DNA of 64,000 nt from an uncultured bacterium (GTDB taxonomy: Bacteria > Patescibacteriota > Saccharimonadia > Saccharimonadales > Saccharimonadaceae). The stretch is from contig CACWJA010000006.1 in NCBI GenBank assembly GCA_902761145.1, forward strand, positions 1 to 64,000, read 5' to 3'. The position numbers were made by a program, and so were the translations under genes. The notes under the pieces were generated by a model, which saw only the letters and a program-made list of their open reading frames with translations, made no database searches and was not told where the DNA came from. Of this stretch, positions 26,877 to 35,954 are shown in pieces (within the stretch, counting starts at the first letter, position 1; each line of letters begins with the position of its first letter).

Positions 26877-27110
26877 ATGCCAAACAATATACAAGAATTC
26901 AAAATCCCTACCACGAGCGACAAAGAGGATAAAAGCGAAATGCAACCAGATGCTTTTCAATTAATCGGTGGATCCGAAGAAGGCGAGAGGGAATATGTCA
27001 ATGCAACTCTGGTAGAGAAAAAAGACGTCAAAAACGCCACTACAAAGTATAAAAACCGCAAAATCGGTCATCTAGCATTATTCACATCTCATGATAAGAT
27101 GTCGGCCTAA
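26877..27110 (+). CDS. Small hypothetical protein (77 aa) with strong promoter
   Basis: A 77-residue polar protein: an acidic N-terminal half (TTSDKEDKSEMQPDAFQLIG) and a basic C-terminal half with KNRKIGHLALFTSHDK. AAAAGGAG lies 6 nt before the ATG. Its promoter is the best match to the -35/-10 consensus in the region, so it is probably highly expressed. A roughly 70-nt leader of A and C only separates promoter and start. It is followed by a long untranslated tail and a perfect terminator. No family is recognised; a small regulator or antitoxin-like protein is possible. Confidence 0.6.
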   Translation: MPNNIQEFKIPTTSDKEDKSEMQPDAFQLIGGSEEGEREYVNATLVEKKDVKNATTKYKNRKIGHLALFTSHDKMSA

Positions 27111-27414
27111 CTATAACTAACAAACAGATTTATTGAAGAGAAAAATAAAACAGAAAGGAAACCGATGTAAAATCAAATATAAAAAAACAAAAATATAAAC
27201 AACAGTAATAACAGAAAGGATACGTCTATAAGATAGATTAATGCTCAAAAATATAGTTAAAAACTGCACCTGGCATAATAATTGTTGCATGCAGGTGCCA
27301 CTAAATCGCCATAAATTACAATAAAACCGAACACGATGTTCGGTTTTATTGTCTGTGCGCGGATTTGACACTTCTACCAAGCTTATGCTAAACTAGTACC
27401 AGAAAGGTCAAAAC
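27111..27414 (+). other. Non-coding tail: hairpin, terminator and next promoter
   Basis: No gene is seen. GCACCTG (27266-27272) pairs with CAGGTGC (27292-27298). ATAAAACCGAACA and TGTTCGGTTTTAT form a perfect 13-bp terminator at 27321-27350 around a CGA loop. Two purine-rich ACAGAAAGGA motifs lie near 27152 and 27208. TTGACA (27364-27369) and TAAACT, 18 bp apart, precede the next gene. Confidence 0.65.
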
Positions 27415-27750
27415 ATGGATGAATACTTAGTAGACAGAGCCGAGCTAGAACAATTCGTGGATGAGTTGTTTAAGAGAAGGCCCCTTCCCGCGTCTTCGGA
27501 CGAGGAGTTATATTCTCTCAGAGAGAACAGCATCAAGCAATTAAATGACGAAATCAATCTCGCCATTTTTGGTAATTTTAGCCCAGACCAATTAGAAGAA
27601 ATCGAGCGTACTATCGATTCCGGTAATGATACACCAGAATATTTCCAGTCCCTATTCACCAAGCACAATATTGATCTAGAGAAGACAATTTCTGATGCTG
27701 CCGAAGCATTTGGTAAAAGATTCTTAGGAGTTGCCAATGAACAGGCCTAA
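27415..27750 (+). CDS. Small acidic helical protein (DUF5663-like)
   Basis: A 111-residue acidic, mostly helical, cytoplasmic protein: MDEYLVDRAELEQFVDELF at the start, then NDEINLAIFGNFSPDQLEEIE. The pattern loosely resembles small CPR proteins annotated as DUF5663, but I am not certain. AGAAAGG lies 8 nt before the ATG. Its last 14 nt overlap the next gene's start at 27737, so the two are translated together, which ties it to the surface-protein operon. Confidence 0.6.
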   Translation: MDEYLVDRAELEQFVDELFKRRPLPASSDEELYSLRENSIKQLNDEINLAIFGNFSPDQLEEIERTIDSGNDTPEYFQSLFTKHNIDLEKTISDAAEAFGKRFLGVANEQA

Positions 27751-29581
27751 TACTTCGCCCGCAAATAGTCGTGATTCCTTTAGTTGGAACACGAGTTATC
27801 AACCATGGACGCCGCCCGATGTTAAGCGGGATCCTCTTGGCCTTGATACTATTGAATGGCAAGAATTTGATCAACGCAGAAAAAGACGAGGCCGCGGCGT
27901 CAAGACTGAGCACTCATCCAAATTTTCTCTTTTTACTAATACGTCTCCAGCCGAATTTACAGACCGCCTAGCCGAAGACGATTCGGCCCGTCCAGACGAA
28001 GTTAGTGATAACATTCCGCAAGCTACACCAGCAGAATCCTCTCGGGCTTCTGAGCTGCAGGAGCTACGCGAAAAAGCGGAGTCTTATGAAAAGTACAAAA
28101 GTTTATTCAGGAGAGTGATTGGTAAAGTAGCTCGCAGCAAAGGGTTCCGAAAAGTCGCAAGAGCAGTAGCTACCTTCTCTATGCTGTTTGCTCTCGCTAG
28201 CTGTGAGGCTGGTGTCGCCGCGCAGCCGCAAGAATCCGCTGCCGTAGATTTTATCGATGAAATAGAGCACGGCACAGATGCAAATAGTTCGTCAGTAGAT
28301 CTAGACAATATCCCGTCAGGAGAACAAGGCCAGGTAAATCTTGATAGCCTACCGTCAGATGAGGGGGTGAATCTGAATAGTCTACCTTCAGATGAGAAAG
28401 TGGATCTAGATAATCTCCCAGGCGATCAAAAGACTAATACTAGCGAATCCGAATCTAGCCAAGAAACCAAGGGTATATTCAACGGGTACAACAAAAAGGG
28501 CATGTGGCTATCGCCAAACAAAGGTGGCACATATGATTTTGCCTCCGCTGTTGAAGTCGCCGAAGCATGTAACGGCGACGAATGCGATATGGTAAAATAC
28601 GCTGCCGCCAATCAAGTTGAATGTTTTGCCGACTATCTAGCCAACTTGCCAGAAGCCTTACAGCCAGAAGGATTCAAAGGCCTCACTATTCTAGAAGCAG
28701 AGCACAAGTTAGAAAGCTTATCTGTCGATAAATTTGAAGCCATCAAAGAAAAGTTTAACCAGACCATAGACACAGCATTTACGCGCGACGTTACTCTAGA
28801 CGGCTATTATCATAATGCCTACATGCGCCTAAAAGATCCATCTGGGTCAGCCACCCATGACAATATGGAGTTAGTCGAGTGTATCACATCAGAAGAAGGC
28901 ACCAAGGCTATAGAGCTGTATTTTACCGACGACGGTACCGCTAACGGTAATATCATTGGCAGCATTACTATCAAAATATCTCGTGAAGATGGCAATATTA
29001 CTGGCGGCTGTCTACAAGTAGTTACCACCATAGAAGAAGGTGCGCGCGTTTATTCAGATCTTATCACTGTGGCAGAGAACCCTACCCCAGAGCCAACTCC
29101 TACTCCAGAGGAAACTCCAGACGAGCCAGCCCCAGAGCCCGAGGAGACGCCAGACGATACTCCAGACGATACCCCAGATGAATATATAGAGTCAAAAGAT
29201 GCATATAACCTTACAACTATAGACAATAATATAGAGGGGGATATAGAAGTAAATATCGGTGGTAGTGACGTGATTAATCATGATGATCTCGGCGTTGGTG
29301 ATATTACTGATCAACCAGACGCCGAAGATTATGAAGGCACCCAAGCCACAATTGTCGAAAGCGACACCGCTGCGGCGGCCGAAGAGCTTCCTCAGGAATA
29401 CGTCACTAGCGATAATGACTACACAGCAGATCTTGATGGGGCCCACTCGGATGAGTATGCTCCGGTACAGAGTGACGAGTCCGCAGACGCTGCAGCAGCG
29501 CAAGAAGAGATCCCTATATCAGAAGCTACCGTTGATGGGGAAGCGCTCGATGAAGTGCTAAACGAATTGGAGGCTCAATAA
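27737..29581 (+). CDS. Membrane-anchored acidic surface protein
   Basis: A 614-residue protein from ATG 27737, with TAGGAG 7 nt upstream (a TTG at 27731 is less likely). Residues 1-130 are charged and probably cytoplasmic; one hydrophobic segment near 140-158 ends in ALASC, but it is too far from the N-terminus for an ordinary lipoprotein signal. Outside it come about four copies of an 11-residue repeat (VNLDSLPSDEG, VDLDNLPGDQK), a folded domain with paired Cys (CNGDECD), and Pro/Glu/Asp repeats (TPEETPDEP) resembling a wall-spanning stalk. Its stop abuts the next ATG. No enzyme family is recognised. Confidence 0.6.
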   Translation: MNRPNTSPANSRDSFSWNTSYQPWTPPDVKRDPLGLDTIEWQEFDQRRKRRGRGVKTEHSSKFSLFTNTSPAEFTDRLAEDDSARPDEVSDNIPQATPAESSRASELQELREKAESYEKYKSLFRRVIGKVARSKGFRKVARAVATFSMLFALASCEAGVAAQPQESAAVDFIDEIEHGTDANSSSVDLDNIPSGEQGQVNLDSLPSDEGVNLNSLPSDEKVDLDNLPGDQKTNTSESESSQETKGIFNGYNKKGMWLSPNKGGTYDFASAVEVAEACNGDECDMVKYAAANQVECFADYLANLPEALQPEGFKGLTILEAEHKLESLSVDKFEAIKEKFNQTIDTAFTRDVTLDGYYHNAYMRLKDPSGSATHDNMELVECITSEEGTKAIELYFTDDGTANGNIIGSITIKISREDGNITGGCLQVVTTIEEGARVYSDLITVAENPTPEPTPTPEETPDEPAPEPEETPDDTPDDTPDEYIESKDAYNLTTIDNNIEGDIEVNIGGSDVINHDDLGVGDITDQPDAEDYEGTQATIVESDTAAAAEELPQEYVTSDNDYTADLDGAHSDEYAPVQSDESADAAAAQEEIPISEATVDGEALDEVLNELEAQ

Positions 29582-31030
29582 ATGAAAAAACTATTCAATG
29601 CAAAAACAGCCGCACTTATCACTACTATGGGGCTTGGCCTAACTACTTTTGCATCCGCATCCGCCTGGGGGCCAGAACGCACTACTTTTACGATGGAATC
29701 GCCAGCTACATACCCCACATTTAATTCCATTACAGACAACCCCACTATCGGCGATGAACGCAATTTTGTACGGATAGGCGAAATCGATGCAGACGTCACC
29801 GATATGACCGATGAGGTCACGGTCGTACCTGGGCGCCAATACCTCGTGTACATTTATTTTCATAATAATGCCTCGTCTACTTTCAACGACGCTGCACATA
29901 ATCACTCTGGGGTTGCCCTAAGGACACGTATGTCCTCCGCATTCTCTACAGTGCTTACGCCATCCGAGAGGGGCACTGTTTCTGCTACTATCACTGCCGA
30001 TAACACTAATCCAGGTTCAGTGTGGGATGAAGCATACATGACTACGACTGCTGACAAAGTCCTCATGCATTATGTTGCCGGCTCAGCACATATTTATAAC
30101 GACTGGAAAGCTAATAATTCCGTCTTATCACCTAACCTTTTTTCAGAAGCAGGCACCTTGCTAGGGCTTAACGCTCTAAACGGCGTAATCCCTGGGTGCG
30201 AAGAATACCATGGCGTAGTTACATACGTACTCCAAGCCGAAGAGTTGGGCGGTTCCATTGCTAAGACTGTCTCTAAAGACGGCACTACGTTCAAAGAAGC
30301 AGTTGATGTTGCTCCTGGCGAAGAAGTTATTTTTCAGCTTTCCATAGCTAATACTGGCGATGTAGCCCTAACCAACGCTACCATTATGGACTCCTTGCCA
30401 GAAGGTCTAACCTTGGTTCCTGGTAGCGTGCAGCTTCGCGCAAATGACTCTACCACCTGGGATGCCCTTCCTGACGATCTCATTGGCACTAGCTACAATT
30501 TAGGCACCATCGGCACAGGCAATACTATATATATTACCTATCGAGCTACGGCGAGTGTAGAGTATGATTGTGGTGGGCCTGGGCTTGGACTCACCAATGA
30601 TGTCGTGCTTACCTACGACAGCGAGCAATCGTCGGGCGAAAGCAGGGAAGACTCTGCTACGGTTGTAGTTACCGGGACGGATTGTGAAGTGCCAGACGTT
30701 CCCCTAGATACCTGCGAGACTAATCCGAGCCTTGAAGGATGCGAGTCCCCCACTCCGCCGGATACAGAAAAAACATGTGCTACCAATCCCGAGATGCCAG
30801 GCTGCCGAGAACTGCCAAATACTGGTCCACTCGAGATCACCTTGGCAATAGTAATCATACTTGGCATTAGTGGCGGCGGGTTCTATCTCTATCGTACCCA
30901 CAAAACCCTTAGAACCGTCGAAAACGCAGTTTCTGGTAAAGACGCTTCTGGCCAGCATGATTCTTCTGAAGCTACGCATGGGGATGATCCAGACTCCGCC
31001 TCTTCACAAACTCCTCCTGATATGGTATAA
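29582..31030 (+). CDS. LPxTG-anchored surface protein with DUF11 domain
   Basis: A 482-residue protein. Residues 1-25 are a signal peptide (ALITTMGLGLTTFASASA). A conserved-looking globular domain follows, then a DUF11-type domain (about 218-340) containing VIFQLSIANTGDVALTNATI and DSLPEGLTLVPGSVQL, then a Cys/Pro-rich stalk (CETNPSLEGCESP). LPNTG at residues 411-415 is followed by a hydrophobic helix and basic residues, a standard sortase signal. The ATG directly follows the previous stop, so it is translated as part of the same operon. DUF11 domains build stiff stalks; adhesion to a host cell is inferred. No sortase gene is in the window. Confidence 0.8.
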   Translation: MKKLFNAKTAALITTMGLGLTTFASASAWGPERTTFTMESPATYPTFNSITDNPTIGDERNFVRIGEIDADVTDMTDEVTVVPGRQYLVYIYFHNNASSTFNDAAHNHSGVALRTRMSSAFSTVLTPSERGTVSATITADNTNPGSVWDEAYMTTTADKVLMHYVAGSAHIYNDWKANNSVLSPNLFSEAGTLLGLNALNGVIPGCEEYHGVVTYVLQAEELGGSIAKTVSKDGTTFKEAVDVAPGEEVIFQLSIANTGDVALTNATIMDSLPEGLTLVPGSVQLRANDSTTWDALPDDLIGTSYNLGTIGTGNTIYITYRATASVEYDCGGPGLGLTNDVVLTYDSEQSSGESREDSATVVVTGTDCEVPDVPLDTCETNPSLEGCESPTPPDTEKTCATNPEMPGCRELPNTGPLEITLAIVIILGISGGGFYLYRTHKTLRTVENAVSGKDASGQHDSSEATHGDDPDSASSQTPPDMV

Positions 31031-31054
31031 TTATTTCATAAACAAAGGAATAAT

Positions 31055-31363
31055 ATGAAGAAAGCAGTTATCCTCGTAGGCGGGAAACAATATCTCGTCG
31101 AGGAAAAAGAGACCCTACGGGTGGACCTCCTCCCGGAAGGCACCAAAGAGCTCGAAACTGACGCTTTACTTCTTATTGACGGCGACACTACTACCGTAGG
31201 TACCCCGACAGTAAAAGGCGTAAAAGTTTCAGCAAAAGTAGTTACGCCTGTAGTAAAGGGCGATAAAATCCGCGTTATTCGCTACAAAGCCAAAAAACGC
31301 GTCCACAAAGAGACTGGTCATCGCCAAAAATACACCGAAATCGAGATCATCAAAATCGGCTAA
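31055..31363 (+). CDS. rplU: Ribosomal protein bL21
   Basis: A 102-residue protein of usual L21 length: MKKAVILVGGKQYLVEE at the start and the conserved KIRVIRYKAKKRVHKETGHRQ near the end. It binds 23S rRNA in the large subunit. TGGTATAAT (about 31023-31031) overlaps the end of the preceding gene and gives it its own promoter; AAAGGA precedes the ATG. The usual partner rpmA (bL27) is not downstream; a terminator follows instead. Confidence 0.95.
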   Translation: MKKAVILVGGKQYLVEEKETLRVDLLPEGTKELETDALLLIDGDTTTVGTPTVKGVKVSAKVVTPVVKGDKIRVIRYKAKKRVHKETGHRQKYTEIEIIKIG

Positions 31364-31373
31364 TTATTAAACT

Positions 31374-31397
31374 AAAAAGCGCTTCGGCGCTTTTTTG
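31374..31397 (+). terminator. Terminator after rplU
   Basis: AAAAGCGC-TTCG-GCGCTTTTTT, a hairpin with a TTCG tetraloop and T run. Confidence 0.9.
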
Positions 31398-31506
31398 TCG
31401 GCTAGTTCTTATAATATCAGTAACAGCGCATGCACACTATACTACAACGTTTCTTGCCATTTTGGTTTTTGCATTTTACTAGTTATGTGCTATAATCTTA
31501 AGTATT

Positions 31507-32286
31507 ATGAGTGCGAAGGCAATATGTGTGACCAACCAAAAAGGTGGCGTGGGGAAGACCACTACTGCTGTTAATCTCAGCTATTACCTTGCTAAGGACA
31601 AGCGACGTACATTGCTAGTAGACTTTGATCCACAAGGCAATGCTACCTCTGGTCTCGGTATTGACAAAGCTGACGAGAAATCTCTCGGTGCCACTATGAC
31701 AGAAGTTATCCTTGGCACTGCTGATATGTCTAGCGCTGTTCGCCCTACCAAGTATAAGCTACTAGACCTTGCTCCTGCTACCCCAGAGCTCGCCAATGCT
31801 GAAGTTGAGATTGCCAGCATGCAGAAAAAATTTGTTCGCCTCCGCGATGCCATCCGTAGCGTGGCAGATAATTACGAGTATATTATTATAGATCTCCCAC
31901 CATCTTTATCTCTTCTTACCGTCAACGGCATGATCGCCTCAAACTATCTTCTTCTCCCAGTTCAGACAGAATTCTACGCTCTAGAGGGTGTAGCCCAGCT
32001 GTTGGAAAGCATGAAGTTAGTAATGAAACAAGCCAATCCGCATCTCAGGCTTCTCGGCGTAGTGGCCACCATGTATGACAAGCGCACTAGTCTTTCTACG
32101 CAAGTGCTCGCCGAGATTAAGCGATACTTCAAAGACCTCACCTTCAAGACTACCATCCCACGTAATGTCCGTGTAGCCGAGGCTCCGTCGCACGGCGTGC
32201 CAGTAGGCGCATACGACAAGTTCAGCAAAGGTGCCAAAGCATACAAGATGTTCGCCGCAGAAGTAATAGAAAGGACCACATCATGA
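31507..32286 (+). CDS. parA: Chromosome partitioning ATPase ParA/Soj
   Basis: A 259-residue Walker-type ATPase. The deviant Walker A is NQKGGVGKTTTAVNLSYYLA (from residue 9), Walker A' is LLVDFDPQGNATSGLG and Walker B is YIIIDLPPSLSLLTVNGM. It works with ParB bound at parS to segregate the replication origin. TATAAT lies 11 nt before the ATG, so the leader is only a few nucleotides. Its stop overlaps the parB ATG (ATGA), so both are made together. Confidence 0.95.
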   Translation: MSAKAICVTNQKGGVGKTTTAVNLSYYLAKDKRRTLLVDFDPQGNATSGLGIDKADEKSLGATMTEVILGTADMSSAVRPTKYKLLDLAPATPELANAEVEIASMQKKFVRLRDAIRSVADNYEYIIIDLPPSLSLLTVNGMIASNYLLLPVQTEFYALEGVAQLLESMKLVMKQANPHLRLLGVVATMYDKRTSLSTQVLAEIKRYFKDLTFKTTIPRNVRVAEAPSHGVPVGAYDKFSKGAKAYKMFAAEVIERTTS

Positions 32287-33128
32287 AAGGTTTAGGCCGA
32301 GGTTTTGAAAGCCTCATTCCCACAGAGCTTATCGACGAAGAATTCGATATCACCGCCGCAGAAGACAAAAAAGACAGCAAGCTCACCGAGCTAAAGCTCT
32401 CCGACGTCGTGCGCGACGAAGATCAGCCCCGTCACGATTTTGATCCAGAAGCCTTAGAGGCTCTGGCTGCATCTATTCGCGAGCATGGCGTGCTTCAGCC
32501 CATCGTGGTTACCAAAGAAGACGGTAAGTACAAGATCGTCGCTGGCGAGCGCCGTTGGCGTGCTAGCAAAATAGCTGGCCTAGAGAAAATCCCTGCTATT
32601 GTCCGTACTCTAGATAGTCAGAATCGTCTCGAGCTATCCATTATCGAGAATGCTCAGCGCGAAGATCTCAACGCTATCGAGCTAGCCACCGCCTATGCCA
32701 AGCTTCAGACTCAGTTTAATCTATCCACAGGGGATATTGCCGTCAAGGTGGGCAAGAGCGAAAGTTCCGTCCAAAATACCATGCGTTTGCTCAATCTCCC
32801 AGAAGAAGCCAAAAAAATCATGGTCAAAGAAAAACTCACCGAAGGCGTGATGCGCCCACTCATATCGCGCGATGAAGCTACTATCAAAAAAGTCTTGCCC
32901 AAGATAGTATCCGAAGGTTGGACTGCTCGCAAAGTAGAGCGTTATCTTACCAGTATTAAGCCAAAGTCAAGCGCTGCCGCCATCAAACAACACGCCATGA
33001 TGAAAGACGAAGATGCCCTAAGCGCCAAGTACGACACAGATGTACGCATTAGTGCCAATCACACTCTCACATTTCGCTGCAAGACCGAAGCCGACCTCAA
33101 AAAGCTCATCAAGACTCTCCTCGGCTAG
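32283..33128 (+). CDS. parB: Chromosome partitioning protein ParB
   Basis: A 281-residue ParB/Spo0J protein. The N-terminal CTPase/ParB domain has EDQPRHDFDPEALEALAASI and the GERRWRASKIAGL box; ENAQREDLNAIELATAYAKL and the helix-turn-helix TGDIAVKVGKSESSVQNTMRL bind parS. A C-terminal dimerisation segment follows. It overlaps parA by 4 nt. I did not recognise a canonical parS palindrome nearby. Confidence 0.95.
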   Translation: MKGLGRGFESLIPTELIDEEFDITAAEDKKDSKLTELKLSDVVRDEDQPRHDFDPEALEALAASIREHGVLQPIVVTKEDGKYKIVAGERRWRASKIAGLEKIPAIVRTLDSQNRLELSIIENAQREDLNAIELATAYAKLQTQFNLSTGDIAVKVGKSESSVQNTMRLLNLPEEAKKIMVKEKLTEGVMRPLISRDEATIKKVLPKIVSEGWTARKVERYLTSIKPKSSAAAIKQHAMMKDEDALSAKYDTDVRISANHTLTFRCKTEADLKKLIKTLLG

Positions 33129-33191
33129 CCTCACCCCATCTTCTATTATCTTCAGTCTAGCCCGAGCAAATGAGTATGCTATGATAGATAT

Positions 33192-34178
33192 ATGGAGAAG
33201 GGAATCGAAATCTACCGAATGTCTAGAGGTGAAGTTGTTTTTAATGTAGATGAGAGCCACTCTACCATCTGGGCTACTCAAGAGCAAATAGCACAGCTTT
33301 TTGACGTTCAGGTACCAGCTATAGCTAGGCATCTTAGCAACATCTACAAAAGCGGAGAGCTCCAGCTAGACGCAACTTTTTCCAAAATGGAAAAAGTTCA
33401 ACTAGAAGGCAGCCGCAAGGTTAAGCGTCATATCAAGCTCTATAACCTTGACGCTATCATCTCTGTAGGTTATCGTGTCAATTCCAAAAAAGCCACTGAT
33501 TTTCGCATCTGGGCCACCAAAGTCTTGCGCCGCTATGTGCTAGATGGGGTAGCTGTCAATCGCCCTCGTCTCAAAGAGCTGGATGCCAAAAAACTGCGTG
33601 AGCTAGAAGGCGCGCTTAGTATAGTCAAGCGTTTGGTCGCCGCCTCGGAGCTATCCGCTGGCGAAGCAGGCGGTATCCTAGAAGTGATTACCAAATACGC
33701 CCCTAGTTTTCAAGCTTTGCAAGAGTTTGACGAAGGTCACATTTCCTTCCTCAAAGGCAAGAAGAGGACCACCAAAACCCTCACTCTCACCGAGTGTGAG
33801 TCTATTATAGCACAACTTCGTGTAAATGTCAAGGGTGGCGAGCTCTTTGGCAAGCCCCGTGGTGGTGCTTTTGATTCTAGCCTTGGTGCCATCTTACAGA
33901 CTTTCGACGGTGAAGATGTTTACCCCAGCATTTCCGAGAAAGCCGCCAATCTTCTATATCTCGTCATCAAGGACCACCCATTTTATGATGGTAATAAGCG
34001 CATCGGCGCACTACTTTTTATTGTGTTTCTTACTATCAACGATTGTCACCTTACCACTGGTGGCGAAACCAAGATCAGTGATCGTGCTCTTACCGCCTTA
34101 GCTCTCCTCATTGCTGAGTCCAACCCTACAGAAAAGCAGCTTCTTATATCGCTCATCTGCAAGTTACTCGAAAACTAG
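33192..34178 (+). CDS. RhuM-Fic/Doc fusion protein
   Basis: A 328-residue cytoplasmic protein. Residues 1-110 match the RhuM/virulence-protein domain: YRMSRGEVVFNVDESHSTIW, a DNA-binding-like segment TQEQIAQLFDVQVPAIARHL, and RVNSKKATDFRIWATKVLR. Residues about 190-328 are a Fic/Doc domain with HPFYDGNKRIGA. In Fic AMP transferases the motif is HxFx(D/E)GNGRxxR; Lys in place of the second Gly-Arg position follows the Doc-like version, which phosphorylates EF-Tu. So the enzyme could transfer AMP or phosphate. TATGAT ends 7 nt before the ATG, giving a leaderless mRNA. No antitoxin gene is adjacent; the RhuM part may self-regulate. Confidence 0.8.
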   Translation: MEKGIEIYRMSRGEVVFNVDESHSTIWATQEQIAQLFDVQVPAIARHLSNIYKSGELQLDATFSKMEKVQLEGSRKVKRHIKLYNLDAIISVGYRVNSKKATDFRIWATKVLRRYVLDGVAVNRPRLKELDAKKLRELEGALSIVKRLVAASELSAGEAGGILEVITKYAPSFQALQEFDEGHISFLKGKKRTTKTLTLTECESIIAQLRVNVKGGELFGKPRGGAFDSSLGAILQTFDGEDVYPSISEKAANLLYLVIKDHPFYDGNKRIGALLFIVFLTINDCHLTTGGETKISDRALTALALLIAESNPTEKQLLISLICKLLEN

Positions 34179-34235
34179 CTTTTTCAAACTCGGCAGGAAA
34201 CAGCACTCCCAATATTCACGCAGTGAAAATATTTA

Positions 34236-34298
34236 TGCTATAATTAAATCGTAGTCTATCACCAGCGGATAAGCATACCAGATTCCACTTATCCGCTG
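34236..34298 (+). promoter_or_regulatory. Promoter and 5'-leader hairpin of FISUMP gene
   Basis: TATAAT (about 34238-34243) precedes an 11-bp hairpin: CAGCGGATAAG (34263-34273) with CTTATCCGCTG (34288-34298). No T run follows, so it is a leader structure or operator rather than a terminator. The start codon is 48 nt downstream. Confidence 0.55.
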
Positions 34299-34345
34299 AT
34301 TCATAGATTATTAAGAGTATTAAACAATAAGAAAGGTCCATATAC

Positions 34346-35878
34346 ATGAAGAATCGATCAAACAATGCCAATATCAGTACGTCGAGTATTGATGATCCCC
34401 AGCAATCCCGTATCAGCCCTCTCTTGTTATTCAACATTTCCATGTACACACTAGCAGCTATCTGCTTCATGATCTACACTACCGAACTTAATTACGCCCA
34501 TGCAGACGAAGATCTCGGCTCAGCCAGCAGCAGTCTAGATGCATCAGTCACTGTAGGTACCGCTTGCAACTTTTCTAGTAATGTAGATAACCAACATAAT
34601 GCTACCATCACAAATGGTGTCAATAGCACCGATATAGGTAAGACCACTCTAAATGTCACTTGTAATGATCAAGGCGGCTACGCAGTCTATGCTATAGGCT
34701 ACACTAATGATGAATATGGCAATACGTCACTAAAGTCCAGTATCTCAGATGATTATAATATCTCTACAGGCACAGCTACTTCTGGTAATACATCCAATTG
34801 GTCTATGAAACTATCCACAGTACCAGGCACTACTACAGCTACTATAGAAAATAATTATAATAACTATCACACAGTCCCAGATGATTACACCAAAGTAGCT
34901 ACATTAAACACTATTACCAACCCAGGTTCCTCTACCACTGGCTCCTCCATCTCCACCACCTACCAAGCCTACATCTCCCCTACCCAGCCGGCAGGTACAT
35001 ATACTGGCAAAGTAAAGTATACATTAGTGCATCCGGGTAGTGCGGCGAAACCCATTATTCCAGATATTTCTAAACTTACCTACATGCAAGATTTCGCTAG
35101 ACTTTCTTCTGATGATCTGCTGAGACTTAAAAATTCCATGAATCCGGAAACTACATATACTTTGAGAGACCAGCGTGATAATCAAGAATATACTATCGCT
35201 AAGCTAAAAGATAATAAAATCTGGATGACACAGAACTTAGATCTTGCTGGCGGCACAGCCCTTTATAGTGAAACAAGTAACGTCCCAGAGGGATATTCAG
35301 AATCCAATAATTCTCCATACTATACCTTACCGAATTCTTCTACGTCCGGATTTAGCAGTGGGTCTGTCGACTATACTTACAATGTGCCATATTCTCAGAC
35401 GGATCGTACCTCCTGCGCGGAGAGCCACCCATGTTATAGCTATTATTCTTGGCTGGCCGTTACGGCCTTGTCCGGAAAAAATACAACATCAGAAGATACT
35501 GATGCTCCATATAGTATTTGTCCTAAGGGCTGGAGGCTCCCTAGGTCTAGAAGTGCCATAGCTTCTGATAGTTCAGACTTTTATCAGCTAGCCGTAGCCT
35601 ATGGTATGGACCCCACATTCAACGGTGATTATTCTACGGAAACTGGCGCTAACTTTTACAATCAGGCCGGCCCAGGCACTGTTCCTAACTTTCTTTTGAC
35701 TGGTTATTATAGCGACAATGGCTTGTTTAATGGTGGTGAATCTGGGCATTATTGGTCGTCTACTTCCAGCAGTGGCAGAACTTATGCACTGCGTCTCTCC
35801 TTTGATTCACTTGGATTAGCCACAGCTGGTGACGTTCATCGTGAGTATGGTAGTGCCGTACGCTGCTTAGCTGAGTAA
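34346..35878 (+). CDS. FISUMP-domain surface protein
   Basis: A 510-residue protein. A hydrophobic segment (residues about 27-45) ending near AHA acts as signal or anchor. A beta-rich Ser/Thr/Asn domain (about 60-230) precedes a FISUMP (Fib_succ_major) domain from about 265: TYTLRDQRDNQEYTIAKLKD, KIWMTQNLDL, CPKGWRLPR, and the end GSAVRCLAE. It is an intact relative of the broken gene at 20133-23079. FISUMP proteins are abundant on Saccharibacteria and Bacteroidetes surfaces; their function is not established. AAGAAAGG lies before the ATG. Confidence 0.8.
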   Translation: MKNRSNNANISTSSIDDPQQSRISPLLLFNISMYTLAAICFMIYTTELNYAHADEDLGSASSSLDASVTVGTACNFSSNVDNQHNATITNGVNSTDIGKTTLNVTCNDQGGYAVYAIGYTNDEYGNTSLKSSISDDYNISTGTATSGNTSNWSMKLSTVPGTTTATIENNYNNYHTVPDDYTKVATLNTITNPGSSTTGSSISTTYQAYISPTQPAGTYTGKVKYTLVHPGSAAKPIIPDISKLTYMQDFARLSSDDLLRLKNSMNPETTYTLRDQRDNQEYTIAKLKDNKIWMTQNLDLAGGTALYSETSNVPEGYSESNNSPYYTLPNSSTSGFSSGSVDYTYNVPYSQTDRTSCAESHPCYSYYSWLAVTALSGKNTTSEDTDAPYSICPKGWRLPRSRSAIASDSSDFYQLAVAYGMDPTFNGDYSTETGANFYNQAGPGTVPNFLLTGYYSDNGLFNGGESGHYWSSTSSSGRTYALRLSFDSLGLATAGDVHREYGSAVRCLAE

Positions 35879-35954
35879 TAAACCTAAGCTATGCATAATA
35901 CAATTGCGCAAGTAAAACATATTCCCACGGCGGTGCTAGTGATATAATATATTT

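Noticed and set aside
31400-33190. parS site near parAB
   Set aside because: No 16-bp palindrome resembling the canonical parS was recognised by eye; a motif scan of the genome would be needed.
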